NCBI RefSeq assembly: GCF_005239095.1
Contig: NZ_SZUA01000003.1
Coordinates: 310,001 to 374,000 of the forward strand
DNA: 64,000 bases
Direction of reading: 5' to 3'
Source: Luteimonas gilva
GTDB taxonomy: Bacteria; Pseudomonadota; Gammaproteobacteria; Xanthomonadales; Xanthomonadaceae
Under the pieces are notes generated by a model. It saw only the letters and a program-made list of their open reading frames with translations. It was not told where the DNA came from and made no database searches. This document shows positions 24,656 through 32,437 of the stretch, piece by piece (the first letter of the stretch is position 1; each line of letters begins with the position of its first letter). The translations under genes were made by a program, and so were the position numbers.

Positions 24656-26095
24656 ATGATCCTCAAGCGTTCGCTATCGATGCTGCTCGCGTTCGGTCTG
24701 CTGCTGCCCGGCGCCGCATTCGCCGACGAAGCCTTGTCCCGGTCGCTGACCAAGCAGTTGGAAGTCAACCGGCAGCGCTACGGCATCGCGGGCCAGGCGC
24801 TGCTGGTGGCGCACAACGGAGAGGTGATTTTTCGCGGCGTCGACGGCGAGGCCGATGTGGAAACCCACCGGCTTCTAAAGGCCGACGATGTCTTCCACGG
24901 CTACTCGCTGAGCAAACTGTTCGTCAGCACCTTGATCCTGCAACTGGTCGAACAGGGCGAGGTGGATCTGGACAAGCCCGCCAGCGCTTATCTTCCCGGC
25001 TTGCCGGCGCGTTGGCGCGCCATCTCCGTGCGCGATTTCCTGGAACACGCTTCCGGCGTGCCGGAGTATTTCGACACGCGGCAGGGCGAGATCACGTCGG
25101 ATGCGAAGTTTTCCGCCGATCTGCAAACCGTGTTCGCATCGCTGGCCGAAGCGCCGATGCAGTTCGCGCCGGGCGCCGAAACGCGCTACACGCAGACCAA
25201 TTATCTGGTGCTCGCCGCGCTGCTGGCGGCGCACTACGGCAAGCCCTATCCGAAGGTGGCCGAGGAACGCATCATCCGCAAGCTCGGCTTGCGCCATACC
25301 TGGCTGGGCCCGGCGGCGTTGTCCAAGCAAAGCTTGGCGGTGCCTTACCTGGGCAAGAACGGCCGTCTGGAAAAAGACCAGGACATTCCCTGGCCTGAAT
25401 ACGCCTACGGCCACGCCGAACTCTTCATCACCTTGGACGATCTAGCGCGCTTCCTGCAGGCCGTCGCTTCCGGCGAACTGGTGGGCAAGGCCACGCTGAA
25501 CCGCGCATGGCAGCCGCGCACGCTGCGCAACGGGCAGCGCGGCTGGTTCGCCTCCGGCTGGGAATACGGCGAAAGCGGCGCGTACCGGCAGGTCGGCCAC
25601 GACGGCGGCGCGCGCGACCGTATACGCATCCTGTTCAAGAATTCGTTGGAAGGCGATGTCTACCTCTTCGCGTACCTCACCAACGGCAGCGCGAGAGGCG
25701 TCTGGACGCGCACATTGCTGGACAGCGCGATGGCGGCGACCGCGCCGGACCGTTTCCCGGTGCAAGCCGTGTCGGAAACCTTGATGGGTTACGCGTTGCA
25801 GCAGAGCGCCGGAAGCGATGCGCAAGCCCAGGCCGAGTCGATTCGTGCGCGCAGCGGGCTCGACGCCACCGAGCTGGAACGCACCGTCAACAACACCGGT
25901 TATGCCATCCGCGAAAACCTGGGCGTCGTCCCCGCGCTGCGCGTATTCGAATTGAATACCGTGCTCTTCCCGGATTCGGCCAACACCTGGGACAGCCTGG
26001 CCGAAGCGTATGCGGCCCAAGGCGATCGGAAAAAGGCGAAGGCGCTGTACGACAAGGCCCAACGGCTGTCGGCGCGGTCGAAGCGAGCGCCTTAG
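24656..26095 (+). CDS. Exported serine hydrolase (beta-lactamase fold) with C-terminal TPR-like extension
   Basis: The 479-residue protein has a signal peptide ending near AFA-DEA (about residue 23), the SxxK motif YSLSK (Ser84, Lys87), RYTQTNY where YxN is expected (Tyr178), and VGHDGG as the HxG motif. After the hydrolase domain (about 30-370) comes an extension ending NTWDSLAEAYAAQGDRKKAK, which looks like a single TPR-like pair. This layout is common in serine hydrolases related to esterase EstB/penicillin-binding proteins. GGAG six bases before ATG 24656 sets the start; an upstream in-frame TTG is not used. Substrate unknown. It is the second such hydrolase within 3 kb but only distantly similar to the first. 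Confidence 0.85.
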   Translation: MILKRSLSMLLAFGLLLPGAAFADEALSRSLTKQLEVNRQRYGIAGQALLVAHNGEVIFRGVDGEADVETHRLLKADDVFHGYSLSKLFVSTLILQLVEQGEVDLDKPASAYLPGLPARWRAISVRDFLEHASGVPEYFDTRQGEITSDAKFSADLQTVFASLAEAPMQFAPGAETRYTQTNYLVLAALLAAHYGKPYPKVAEERIIRKLGLRHTWLGPAALSKQSLAVPYLGKNGRLEKDQDIPWPEYAYGHAELFITLDDLARFLQAVASGELVGKATLNRAWQPRTLRNGQRGWFASGWEYGESGAYRQVGHDGGARDRIRILFKNSLEGDVYLFAYLTNGSARGVWTRTLLDSAMAATAPDRFPVQAVSETLMGYALQQSAGSDAQAQAESIRARSGLDATELERTVNNTGYAIRENLGVVPALRVFELNTVLFPDSANTWDSLAEAYAAQGDRKKAKALYDKAQRLSARSKRAP

Positions 26096-26106
26096 CGTGT
26101 CGCGAA

Positions 26107-26132
26107 GCCCGGGTGAACGAAGCGCACCCGGG
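26107..26132. repeat. REP copy, CCCGGGTAAGCGAAGCGCACCCGGG family (diverged)
   Basis: GCCCGGGTGAACGAAGCGCA then CCCGGGG lies 12 bp after the hydrolase stop codon, between convergent genes. Confidence 0.75.
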
Positions 26133-26183
26133 GTGCCTCAATCCTGATCGCGATTCGTCGGATCGGACCGCGATTAAAACGGC

Positions 26184-26942
26184 TCAGGGCATCAGGTGGT
26201 TTGCCGTGATCTTCTTGCCGTCGATCGATACCGACGCGTAGCCGCCTTCCTTGATGTCGTTCGAGGCCAGACGGCCATCCAAGTCGAGCCGTAGGGTATG
26301 GGTATTGCTGAAGGGACCAGGAGCGGACAGGCGAACCCCGGACCAGACGTAGCGGCTGTAAACGCCGCTCAGTTTGCTTTTTTGGGCTTCCATCACCGAA
26401 GTCAACGCCGCGGCATCGACCTTCGATAGCGGGATGACATAGTCTTCCAGCTTGAAATCCGCGGCATTGCCGCCCGCCACCGTAATTTCGACCGGGCTCG
26501 GCGCGCTGAATTCGCCGCTTTCGAGGTCCAACCTCGATCTTAGAAGCTTCCGCGAATCTTGGGGATCCTGGTAATCGACGGTGCACGTGGTCATCTCGCC
26601 GGCGGGCTGGGTATCGCCGGCGTCGATCTCTTTGCCCACGCTGAAAAAGGAAGTGATTTCCGAGACCTTCGTGTCGGCGCCGAAATGCTTGGCGATGGCG
26701 CGAAAGCACACATCCGGGCCATCGGCCAAGTTGAAGGCTGCGGCTTTCGCGTCGGTAGCTTGCCGGGTGTCCGCCTCATCCGCGAACGACGCTTCGGGCG
26801 CATCGGCGGTCGTGGACGGCGGAGCCGCCTTAAGGGTAGGCGGAGGCGGCTCAGCGGGATCCTTGCTGCCTTTGCCGCAAGCTGCGAGACCTAGGGAAAA
26901 CGCGATGGCGATGTAGAGTGCGGCAGGTTGCGGCTTCGACAT
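26184..26942 (-). CDS. Hypothetical lipoprotein
   Basis: The 252-residue protein has a lipoprotein signal ending SLGLAAC (Cys22), a Pro/Ala/Glu-rich linker (about 25-65) and a folded C-terminal region with two cysteines (in DVCFRAIAKHF and TTCTVDYQD) that may form a disulphide. No enzyme motif is recognised. It should be anchored in the inner or outer membrane facing the periplasm. It is flanked by REP copies on both sides and stands alone on the minus strand. Function unknown. Confidence 0.7.
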   Translation of the reverse strand: MSKPQPAALYIAIAFSLGLAACGKGSKDPAEPPPPTLKAAPPSTTADAPEASFADEADTRQATDAKAAAFNLADGPDVCFRAIAKHFGADTKVSEITSFFSVGKEIDAGDTQPAGEMTTCTVDYQDPQDSRKLLRSRLDLESGEFSAPSPVEITVAGGNAADFKLEDYVIPLSKVDAAALTSVMEAQKSKLSGVYSRYVWSGVRLSAPGPFSNTHTLRLDLDGRLASNDIKEGGYASVSIDGKKITANHLMP

Positions 26943-27044
26943 GGGCGTAGGCTCTTTTGAGGATGGCGAACGGGACCAGTAAGACGCAAAAGAGAAGACA
27001 CGGCGGACAATCGCGCCGAGGCTTCGATACGATGCGATGCAGGT

Positions 27045-27076
27045 TCCGGTGCGGCCTGCGGCCTTACCCGGGCTAC
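27045..27076. repeat. REP copy, GCGGCC..TTACCCGGGCTAC family
   Basis: TCCGGTGCGGCCTGCGGCCT followed by TACCCGGGCTAC lies immediately upstream of the VOC gene at 27111. Confidence 0.75.
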
Positions 27077-27110
27077 AGTAACGTCCGGCTCAACTCAGAC
27101 GGGAGACATC

Positions 27111-27548
27111 GTGACGGTCAAGCGCATGGACAACGTCGGCATCGTGGTGGAAGACCTCGATGCCGCCATCGAGTTCTTCACCGAACTGGGCCTGGAGTTC
27201 GAAGGACGCGCGCCGATCGAAGGCGCCTGGGCGGAGGGCGTCACGGGCTTGCGCGACATGCGCGTCGAGATCGCGATGATGCGCACGCCGGACGGCCACA
27301 GCCGGCTCGAGCTCTCGCGCTTCCTCGCTCCGCCCGTGGTCGCCGACCATCGCAACGCGCCAGTGAACGCGCTCGGCTACTTGCGCGTCATGTTCGCGGT
27401 GGAGGACATCGACGATACGGTGGCCCGGCTCGTCGAACGCGGCGCGAAGCTCGTCGGCGAAGTGACGCAGTACGAAAACGCGTACCGGCTCTGCTACATC
27501 CGGAGTCCTGAAGGAATTCTTATCGGGCTCGCCGAAGAGCTCGGGTAA
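27111..27548 (+). CDS. VOC family protein (glyoxalase/bleomycin-resistance fold)
   Basis: The 145-residue protein shows two beta-alpha-beta-beta-beta units: MDNVGIVVEDLDAAIEFFTELGLEF and, after residue 90, LRVMFAVEDIDDTVARLVERG followed by YIRSPEGILIGLAEELG. The closing glutamate in GLAEELG and the early VGIVV strand are the usual positions of metal-ligand residues, but a histidine ligand is not obvious, so the metal site is uncertain. VOC enzymes include glyoxalases, dioxygenases and drug-binding proteins; no substrate is assigned. Start is GTG at 27111. Confidence 0.85.
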   Translation: MTVKRMDNVGIVVEDLDAAIEFFTELGLEFEGRAPIEGAWAEGVTGLRDMRVEIAMMRTPDGHSRLELSRFLAPPVVADHRNAPVNALGYLRVMFAVEDIDDTVARLVERGAKLVGEVTQYENAYRLCYIRSPEGILIGLAEELG

Positions 27549-27553
27549 CCCGC

Positions 27554-27580
27554 GTAGCCCGGGTAAGCGAAGCGCACCCG
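27554..27580. repeat. REP copy, GTAGCCCGGGTAAGCGAAGC family
   Basis: GTAGCCCGGGTAAGCGAAGC followed by GCACCCGG, six bases after the VOC gene stop codon. Confidence 0.8.
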
Positions 27581-27624
27581 GTCTCTGCGATCCTGCGCGA
27601 CGCCCGCTCCTTACGCCTCTCGCA

Positions 27625-28104
27625 TTACCGCCGCTTGCCCAAGCTGCGATACCGTTTCGGCGTTGCGCATACGGGCGCGGACGCAAGCGCCGACACGCAT
27701 CCTTCGCTCCCTTGCTGCGTGCGTGCGCGCACGGAAAAGCATTGCGGAACGTCCAGCGGCAGGTCGTTGAAATACATGCCTGCCCGTTCTCCATAACGAG
27801 GGAATCCGATGACCGCGACGGCGTCGCCGAAGTCCGGGCCCTCCATCGCACCGAAAGGAGGCACCCCCGTCATCACGCGTGTCGGGCGCCCGGTGGCCTG
27901 CTCCCAGACATTGATATCGTAGAACATGATCAGCTCCGGCTCGCTGCGCCCATGAGTCGCGCGCCAGCTGAAATACACCTCACCTTTGCCCTTCACCTCG
28001 ACTTGGGGTTCGTTCGGCGTGCCGGGCCGATCGCTGCAGGCCTGCGCGTCCGTCGATCCGATGCCCAGTCCAAGCGCTGCAACGACGCATAAGATCATCC
28101 TCAT
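27625..28104 (-). CDS. Small secreted protein of unknown function
   Basis: The 159-residue protein has a signal peptide (MRMILCVVAALGLGIGSTDA with cleavage near AQA) and a mature part with four cysteines (ACSD, QCFSV, EGCVS, VCATP) that could form two disulphides. The middle segment VEVKGKGEVYFSWRA..YDINVW resembles an immunoglobulin or fibronectin-like beta-sandwich, but this is only an impression. No enzyme motif is seen. REP copies lie on both sides. Confidence 0.65.
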   Translation of the reverse strand: MRMILCVVAALGLGIGSTDAQACSDRPGTPNEPQVEVKGKGEVYFSWRATHGRSEPELIMFYDINVWEQATGRPTRVMTGVPPFGAMEGPDFGDAVAVIGFPRYGERAGMYFNDLPLDVPQCFSVRARTQQGSEGCVSALASAPVCATPKRYRSLGKRR

Positions 28105-28239
28105 GGCGACTCTCCGTTTTTTGCGTTGCCCCTGTAATCGTCACAACGCGGGTGGAGAGGACCGAAGGCCATCGCCTGGGCGAATTTGGATTACCCAATT
28201 GATTCTTTGTGAAAAATGATCAAGCAGCCATCGAAACGC

Positions 28240-28274
28240 ACCCGGGTGCGGCCTTCGGCCTTACCCGGGCTACG
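28240..28274. repeat. REP copy, GCGGCC..TTACCCGGGCTACG family
   Basis: CACCCGGGTGCGGCCTTCGG then CCTTACCCGGGCTACGG sits 12 bp before the 3' end of the VOC gene at 28286. Confidence 0.8.
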
Positions 28275-28285
28275 GCATTCGTGGG

Positions 28286-28702
28286 TCACTCATCCATCGA
28301 AAGAATCAGCCAAGGCGTGCCGAACCGATCCTTCAGCATTCCGAACGCGGACGACCAGGCCACTTCGCTCAATGGCGTTTCGACGCGGCCGCCGTCGGCG
28401 AGTGCGCCGAATACGCGGTGCGCTTCGGCCTTGTCGCGCACGTGCAGGGCGACATTGAAGCCTTGTTTGGGACGGTACTCGCCCGGCGGCAGATCGTTGC
28501 CTTGGATGAGCGTGTCGCCGATGGCGAGTTGGGCGAACCGGATCGATTCCGCGCCGGCCGGGCGAGAACCCGGCGGAAGCGGCACGTCCTTCGTTTCGCC
28601 GAGGGCGTTCATCACTTTGATCTCGCCTCCCAACGCCCGGGCGTAGAACTCGAACGCCTCGCGGCAACGGCCGTCGAACTCGAGCTGGACGATCGCCTTC
28701 AT
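28286..28702 (-). CDS. PhnB-like VOC family protein
   Basis: The 138-residue protein begins MKAIVQLEFDGRCREAFEFYARALGGEI, the start typical of PhnB/3-demethylubiquinone-methyltransferase-like VOC proteins (L.F.G.c.eAi.FY...fgge). It ends with the matching W..AFG.l.DrfG..W.l strand. These are small cytoplasmic proteins with a dimeric VOC fold; most have no proven enzyme activity. It is alone on its strand between a REP copy and the divergent GST gene. Confidence 0.85.
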   Translation of the reverse strand: MKAIVQLEFDGRCREAFEFYARALGGEIKVMNALGETKDVPLPPGSRPAGAESIRFAQLAIGDTLIQGNDLPPGEYRPKQGFNVALHVRDKAEAHRVFGALADGGRVETPLSEVAWSSAFGMLKDRFGTPWLILSMDE

Positions 28703-28933
28703 GAGGAATCTCGCAATGGGTTGAAAGCCGAGCGTAGAGACGGCGTCGTCGGCGGGTCGTGAACCTCGCCGTGGCCTTCGTTATGCTGGATCGGCCTCGC
28801 ATCCCGCTGCAGGTCTCGCCGCGAAAAAATCGGCGGGGGCTGTCGATTTTCGGCCCCTCCGTTCGTCGATCCCATAACAGGGCAGCAAAGCCCGCGACGC
28901 ACGACGAATCCGCCCCATCACCAGGAGCCCGCC

Positions 28934-29590
28934 ATGACCGCCACCATCACCGCTTTCCAAACTTCGCCGGACCGCGGCAGGGGATTGGCCCGCGACACGC
29001 GCATCCGTTGGGCGCTGGAAGAAGTGGGGCAGCCTTACGACGTGCGCCTGCTTTCGTTCGAGGGGATGAAACAGCCCGCGCATTTGGCGCTGCAGCCTTT
29101 CGGGCAGATCCCGACGTACGAAGAAGACGATCTGGTCTTGTTCGAATCGGGCGCGATCATCCTGCATATCGCCGAGCACCGCGGCGGCTTGCTGCCGGAA
29201 GATGCGAACGCACGGGCGCGCGCCATCATGTGGATGTTCGCCGCGTTGAGTACGATCGAGCCGCCGCTCGTCGAATTCACCACCGCCCTCTTGTTCGAGC
29301 GGAACGAATCCTGGTACGAACAGCGGCGGCCCATGATCGAGGATCGCTTGCGCAAGCGCCTGGCCGCGCTTTCCGGCCGTCTGGGCGATGCCGACTGGCT
29401 CGATGGCGCGTTCAGCGCCGGCGATCTGCTGATGGTGTCCGTGCTGCAAAGGCTCAAGAGCTCGGGGATTTTGAACGACTACCCGAACCTCTCCGCCTAC
29501 GTCGCCCGCGCCGAAGCCCGGCCGGCGTACCAGCGCGCCTTCGCGGCGCAATTGGCGGTGTTTACCGGCAACGCCCCGTCCGGGTCGTAA
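28934..29590 (+). CDS. Glutathione S-transferase family protein
   Basis: The 218-residue protein has an N-terminal thioredoxin-like domain with the conserved cis-proline segment FGQIPTYEEDDLVLFESGAIILHIAE, where ES contacts the gamma-glutamyl group. The all-helical C-terminal domain contains WLDGAFSAGDLLMVSVL, the N-capping/hydrophobic staple motif. It is a cytoplasmic enzyme that conjugates or reduces with glutathione; the substrate is unknown. AGGAG seven bases before the ATG supports the start. It is next to, and convergent with, the TetR gene. Confidence 0.9.
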   Translation: MTATITAFQTSPDRGRGLARDTRIRWALEEVGQPYDVRLLSFEGMKQPAHLALQPFGQIPTYEEDDLVLFESGAIILHIAEHRGGLLPEDANARARAIMWMFAALSTIEPPLVEFTTALLFERNESWYEQRRPMIEDRLRKRLAALSGRLGDADWLDGAFSAGDLLMVSVLQRLKSSGILNDYPNLSAYVARAEARPAYQRAFAAQLAVFTGNAPSGS

Positions 29591-29645
29591 GTTGGGCTTC
29601 GCCCATCTACGCAAGCTTGAGGAATGGATTTGACCTATTACGTCG

Positions 29646-30314
29646 TCATCGCCGACGCGTCCGAAGCCTGGGTTTCGCCGAGCCTGCCGCGCTCGGATCC
29701 TTGAGGTAGGCGCAGAACATATCGGACATGGCGTCGGCGTACGCGGCGATTTCCGCAGCAGTCCGCGGGCTTTCCGAAAAACTCTTCCCGACCGCGCTGA
29801 GCGTCGTCGTGATCAGGTCGCCGGCCAGGGCGCGGGCCGTTTCCGAGGCGGCGGGCAGCGCCTCCTGCATGAAGGCCTGGAAAGCGCGGTTTCCCGACAC
29901 CCTGATTTCCTGCGCTTCGGGCGCATCGCGATAGAGCGGCGCCGCGTCGCTGAGCGCGATGCGCATCTTGGCTTCATCGCATTCCGAACGGATGAAGGCG
30001 TGGACCAGGATGCGCAATCGTTCGAGCGGAGGTTTCTCGGCTTTCTCGAGAATGCCGTTCAACAGCTCGGACGTCTGCCGCCATTCGTCGCTTTGCAGCC
30101 GGAACAGGATCGCCGCCTTGTTCGGGAAGTACTGGTACAGCGAGCCCACGCTGACGCCGGCCTTCTCCGCCACCCGCGCCGTGGTGAAACGCTGCGCGCC
30201 TTCCTTCTCCAAAACCTGAACTGCCGCTTCCAAGATGGCGGCGATCAGCTGGTTGGAGCGAGCCTGTATGGGCTGTTTTCGCAGGGAAATTTTGTGCTTT
30301 TGGCGCTTGGTCAT
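29646..30314 (-). CDS. TetR family transcriptional regulator
   Basis: The 222-residue protein has a TetR_N helix-turn-helix at about 20-68 (ILEAAVQVLEKEGAQRFTTA then RVAEKAGVSVGSLYQYFPNK) followed by a helical ligand-binding region. A divergent O-methyltransferase gene starts 92 bp away. The intergenic segment contains an inverted repeat and a near-palindrome suitable as operator, so the regulator probably represses that gene and itself. The basic N-terminal extension (KRQKHKISLRKQ) and Arg-rich C-terminus are unusual but compatible with DNA binding. Confidence 0.88.
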   Translation of the reverse strand: MTKRQKHKISLRKQPIQARSNQLIAAILEAAVQVLEKEGAQRFTTARVAEKAGVSVGSLYQYFPNKAAILFRLQSDEWRQTSELLNGILEKAEKPPLERLRILVHAFIRSECDEAKMRIALSDAAPLYRDAPEAQEIRVSGNRAFQAFMQEALPAASETARALAGDLITTTLSAVGKSFSESPRTAAEIAAYADAMSDMFCAYLKDPSAAGSAKPRLRTRRR

Positions 30315-30325
30315 GGTGGCCCGCG

Positions 30326-30362
30326 GAATGCGAATAGCGAATATGACGAATTAGTCGCATTC
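30326..30362. promoter_or_regulatory. Candidate TetR operator in divergent promoter region
   Basis: A perfect 8-bp inverted repeat, GAATGCGA (30326-30333) and TCGCATTC (30355-30362), encloses 21 bp. Inside and overlapping is the near-palindrome GACGAATTAGTC (30345-30356). The site lies between the divergent TetR and O-methyltransferase genes, where a TetR dimer would be expected to bind. Confidence 0.5.
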
Positions 30363-30406
30363 TAACCCCGCGCAAAGATTCGCGCATTTTCATACCGGAA
30401 ACCGAC

Positions 30407-31072
30407 ATGACTACTTTGACTGCTGCCCCAATGGCCGCCTTGCTGGACCGTTTGTTCGAAGAGGCCGACGCGGCGTCGCCGGCGGCCAGCCCCGCCGTGG
30501 CCGCGCTCTCTCGCGAGGAGCGGGAACGCCTGATGCGGAGCAAGACCGAATACCTCGACTACTACGGGCGCATGAAGGATCTCGCGCTTCCCGTCTCCCG
30601 GGAAACGGGAACGTTGCTCTACATGCTGGCGCGCGCTTGCCGCGCGCGCGCGATCGTCGAATTCGGAACTTCGTTCGGCATCTCCACTCTACATTTGGCC
30701 GCGGCCCTGCGCGACAACGGCGGCGGCCGCTTGATCACTACCGAATTCGAGCCGTCCAAGGTGGCGCGTGCCCGGGACAATCTGACGGCCGGCGGTCTTA
30801 TCGACTTGGTGGAGATCCGCGAAGGCGACGCGCTGCGGACGCTGAGCGCCGACCTGCCCGAGACGATCGACCTGCTGCTGCTCGACGGCGCCAAGGCGCT
30901 GTATCCCGAGATCCTGGGCTTGGTGGAAAGCCGCCTCAGGTCGGGTGCGCTCATCGTCGCCGACAACGCCGACTACAGCCCCGATTACTTCGCGCACGTG
31001 CGCTCGCCCGCGAACGGTTACCTGTCCACGCCGTTCGCCGAAGATGTCGAGTTGTCGATGCGGCTCGGGTGA
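30407..31072 (+). CDS. SAM-dependent O-methyltransferase (caffeoyl-CoA OMT-like)
   Basis: The 221-residue protein carries the class I methyltransferase SAM motif IVEFGTSFGISTLHLAAAL (motif I). Later come LLLLDGAKALYPEILGLVE (post-II/III region) and GALIVADNAD, the typical order of O-methyltransferase family 3 (catechol or caffeoyl-CoA type). The catalytic metal ligand would be the Asp in LLDGA and the Asp/Asn in ADNAD, consistent with a divalent-cation-dependent enzyme. It is likely controlled by the divergent TetR gene. The methyl acceptor is unknown. Confidence 0.85.
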   Translation: MTTLTAAPMAALLDRLFEEADAASPAASPAVAALSREERERLMRSKTEYLDYYGRMKDLALPVSRETGTLLYMLARACRARAIVEFGTSFGISTLHLAAALRDNGGGRLITTEFEPSKVARARDNLTAGGLIDLVEIREGDALRTLSADLPETIDLLLLDGAKALYPEILGLVESRLRSGALIVADNADYSPDYFAHVRSPANGYLSTPFAEDVELSMRLG

Positions 31073-31082
31073 ACGGCACGCG

Positions 31083-31643
31083 TTACGCCTTGCGTGTTGC
31101 GGTGCGCAGAATGTCCGCGGCGACGTCCGTCAGATCCTCGCCGAACTGGTGGTCGCGTCCTTCATATTCGCGAACCGCGGCGCGCGGCAGCTTGGCCGTG
31201 TAAAGCGCCAGGTGCGAAAAGGGCACCACCTCGTCGTCGCGGCTGTAATAGAGGACGAGCGGCCAGTCGCCGGTCAGCCGCTTGGCGGCGTCGGCAGGCA
31301 AGGCCAGTTCGTCCCAGTTCCAGCCGCCCGTTCCCCAGTACGGCGAGGCGACTGCGAACAATCCGGCGATGCGCGGCGTTGATCGCCGCTCGCACAAATA
31401 TTTCAGCAATACCGAGCCGCCTACCGAATGCCCGACCAGCATCACCGGGCCTTTCATCGAAGCGATCCGCGCGTCGATCACGGCCCGCCATTCCGGATAA
31501 GGGCAATTCTCCTCGTCCGGCATCGGCGGGGAATCCACCTCCCAACCGGCGCCGAGCGCGCGTTGCAGGGAATCGGCGAGCGCGCGGTCCGCGGCGTAAG
31601 CGCCCGTGCCGCCGCCGTGGATGAAAAGAACCGAACCGTTCAT
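31083..31643 (-). CDS. Alpha/beta hydrolase (RBBP9/YdeN-like)
   Basis: The 186-residue protein starts GSVLFIHGGGTGAY (oxyanion-hole strand) and has the nucleophile elbow GHSVGG (Ser73), an acid in YYSRDDEVVPF and a histidine in GRDHQFGEDL, so the triad is complete. Small size and order fit the RBBP9/YdeN-type serine hydrolases. The ATG at 31641-31643 overlaps the stop of the methyltransferase gene (ATGA); it is the last gene of a three-gene operon with an MFS permease and a methyltransferase. The longer upstream frame that continues into the methyltransferase is a shadow. Confidence 0.85.
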   Translation of the reverse strand: MNGSVLFIHGGGTGAYAADRALADSLQRALGAGWEVDSPPMPDEENCPYPEWRAVIDARIASMKGPVMLVGHSVGGSVLLKYLCERRSTPRIAGLFAVASPYWGTGGWNWDELALPADAAKRLTGDWPLVLYYSRDDEVVPFSHLALYTAKLPRAAVREYEGRDHQFGEDLTDVAADILRTATRKA

Positions 31644-32437
31644 GGCGTCCTCCGGCAATGGGCGCGGACGATCCACGCCCTCGAATCGAACCACACGCCG
31701 CCATCGCGGCGATGTCGCTCGACGATTTCTCGAATCCTGGCCCGCTCGCGCTCGGCGGACGCGGCGTCCAGCGAACGCAATGCTTCCCGCGTCGCCTGGA
31801 ATTGCCCGATCCAATCCAGGGCGGCTTCGACGCTGTCGCCGTAGTACACGGGTTCGCGCACGTCCTGGAACGTCGCATCCGCGAAACCGGCGGCATCGAG
31901 GATGCGCTCCACGGTGGAAGGATCCGCGAGCGAGAACGCCGCCGAGGATTGTGCGCAGTGCCCATGGATCGCCGTCGACCACTCGTTCGCCTCGCGGGCT
32001 TGCCAAACCATCATGACCAGACGCCCGTTGTCGGCGAGCGCGCCGCGGATGTTGCGGAACGCGGCGAGGAGGTCGGCGAAGAACATCGTGCCGAAGCGGC
32101 TGATCGCGACATCGAAACCCTGTCGCGGCAACGGGTGCGCTTGCGCGTCGCCTTGCTCGAAGCGCACGTTGCGCACGTCCTGCGCCGCGGCGAGCTCGCG
32201 TGCGCGGGCGATCGCAGGCGCCGAGATATCGATGCCCACCGCGCTGCCGGCCGATGCGGCCCGCGCCGCATCGCGGGTGGTCTGCCCGCTACCGCATCCG
32301 ATGTCCAACACGCGTTCGCGGGCGTGGACGCCGCACGCGCGGCGGAACGCCTTGTCGTGCAATTGGAGTTCCGAGTCGTAGTCGACGGCACCCGTCTTCG
32401 GGCGTTCGTGCGGCGAAGCCGTTTCGGAAGATTTCAT
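31640..32437 (-). CDS. Class I SAM-dependent methyltransferase
   Basis: The 265-residue protein has motif I VLDIGCGSGQTTRDAARA, an acidic residue after the second strand (VGIDIS), and the later VAISRFGTMFFADLLAAFRNI and RLVMMVWQ segments typical of UbiE/Methyltransf_11/25 proteins. The acceptor is unknown; it could be a small metabolite that the neighbouring MFS protein exports (inference). Both ends overlap neighbours by four bases (ATGA), so the MFS, methyltransferase and hydrolase genes form one tightly coupled operon. Confidence 0.85.
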   Translation of the reverse strand: MKSSETASPHERPKTGAVDYDSELQLHDKAFRRACGVHARERVLDIGCGSGQTTRDAARAASAGSAVGIDISAPAIARARELAAAQDVRNVRFEQGDAQAHPLPRQGFDVAISRFGTMFFADLLAAFRNIRGALADNGRLVMMVWQAREANEWSTAIHGHCAQSSAAFSLADPSTVERILDAAGFADATFQDVREPVYYGDSVEAALDWIGQFQATREALRSLDAASAERERARIREIVERHRRDGGVWFDSRAWIVRAHCRRTP

